From: Bacillota bacterium
GTDB taxonomy: Bacteria; Bacillota; Sulfobacillia; JAJZYS01; JAJYTV01
Direction: 5' to 3'
Assembly (NCBI GenBank): GCA_021806845.1
Contig: JAKAPV010000171.1
Location: 1-6,714, forward strand
Length of the DNA: 6,714 nt
Below are positions 6,237-6,714 of this stretch, piece after piece; the first letter of the stretch is position 1; every line of letters begins with the position of its first letter. A program made the translations under genes and the position numbers. The notes under the pieces were generated by a model, which was given only the letters and a program-made list of their open reading frames with translations, ran no database searches and was not told the DNA's origin.

Positions 6237-6714
6237 TCACTGGGCACCGCCCATCGTCACGTAGAGCGCCAGCATCGACGCCCCCAGCAGCAGCGTGAAG
6301 GCGCCCGTCGCCAGCCGGAGGCCGAGCGTGCGCAGGCTCATCGGACGCAGGTCCCTGCCGACGATGCGCCAGGTGGCGTACGCGGAGGCGATCATTCCGA
6401 GGGCGACGACGATCAGCTGGCTGCGCACGACGCCGGCGGTGGAGAGGACGTGCACGCTGTAGAGCGGGGAGTGGGCCGTGCCGAAGAGGTTCCAGCCGAG
6501 GTCGAATGGATCGCTGATCGCCGGCACGATGCGCAGGAAGTGGTCCCAGAAGCGCGGCAGCTGCCGCGCGAGGTAGTCGGCCGCAAGGAGCGGGATCAGG
6601 CCGTAGGCGATCGGCGTGAACCAGTGGGTGAATGCGCCGCCTGCCTCGCCGTCCCTGCGCGCGAACACCTGCTGAACCAGCCAGACGTAGCCTGCGATCA
6701 CGCCGACTATGGCC
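6237..6714 (-). CDS. Polytopic membrane protein, C-terminal part (5' end outside window)
   Basis: The frame is open to the right edge and ends at TGA 6237-6239, giving about 159 visible residues. A GTG at 6701 could start a protein, but the frame continues upstream of it as a hydrophobic helix (AIVGVIAGYVWLV), so the gene very likely begins outside. Four membrane helices are visible: at the edge, around IAYGLIPLLAADYL, around SQLIVVALGMIASAY, and around GAFTLLLGASMLALYV. The visible part has no cysteine, so there is no iron-sulfur motif here. It has four histidines (THWF, WDHF, TAHSP, SVHVL), some near helix ends, which might bind heme or quinone. The layout resembles the C-terminal membrane region of polyferredoxin or quinol-oxidising subunits, but I do not recognise the family with certainty. 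It ends 49 bases before the flavoprotein gene and is probably its membrane partner. Confidence 0.7.
   Translation of the reverse strand, partial: AIVGVIAGYVWLVQQVFARRDGEAGGAFTHWFTPIAYGLIPLLAADYLARQLPRFWDHFLRIVPAISDPFDLGWNLFGTAHSPLYSVHVLSTAGVVRSQLIVVALGMIASAYATWRIVGRDLRPMSLRTLGLRLATGAFTLLLGASMLALYVTMGGAQ

Overview
This is a 6.7 kb window from a GC-rich bacterial chromosome. Clean Shine-Dalgarno sites (GGAGG or AAGGAG, about 5-8 bases before the ATG) precede every complete gene. The signal peptide, LuxR/NarL-type regulation and membrane redox proteins fit a high-GC, probably Gram-negative lineage, but nothing here fixes the phylum.

Left part (1-2000): the window opens with the last 30 codons of a TenA-family (thiaminase II-like) gene on the + strand. 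It converges on a minus-strand gene for a secreted 3D-domain protein, a likely cell-wall lytic enzyme; a long GC-rich hairpin lies between them and could end transcription from both sides. A gap of about 410 bases with no gene follows and carries a good sigma70-type promoter for the 3D gene. On its other side, reading rightwards, is a complete AiiA-type metallo-beta-lactamase-fold lactonase. It keeps every metal ligand and the catalytic tyrosine of N-acyl-homoserine lactonases, so quorum-signal quenching is its likely role.

Right part (2085-6714): four genes run leftwards with gaps of 49, 27 and 14 bases and look like one operon whose promoter lies beyond the right edge. In transcription order they are: a polytopic membrane protein cut by the window edge; a 660-residue iron-sulfur flavoprotein (dicluster ferredoxin + GltD-like Fe-S/FAD/NAD(P) module + C-terminal membrane anchor); a membrane-anchored GAF histidine kinase; and a NarL/DosR-type response regulator.

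The most interesting reading is that this operon joins a membrane-attached electron-transfer module to its own redox or gas sensor. The kinase GAF domain matches the mycobacterial DevS/DosT GAF-A domain around its heme pocket, keeping the proximal histidine and the distal tyrosine at the same spacing, and the regulator has a DosR-like DNA-binding helix. Gas sensing by heme is an inference from motif comparison made from memory and needs testing. No mobile element, CRISPR array, tRNA or rRNA was seen.
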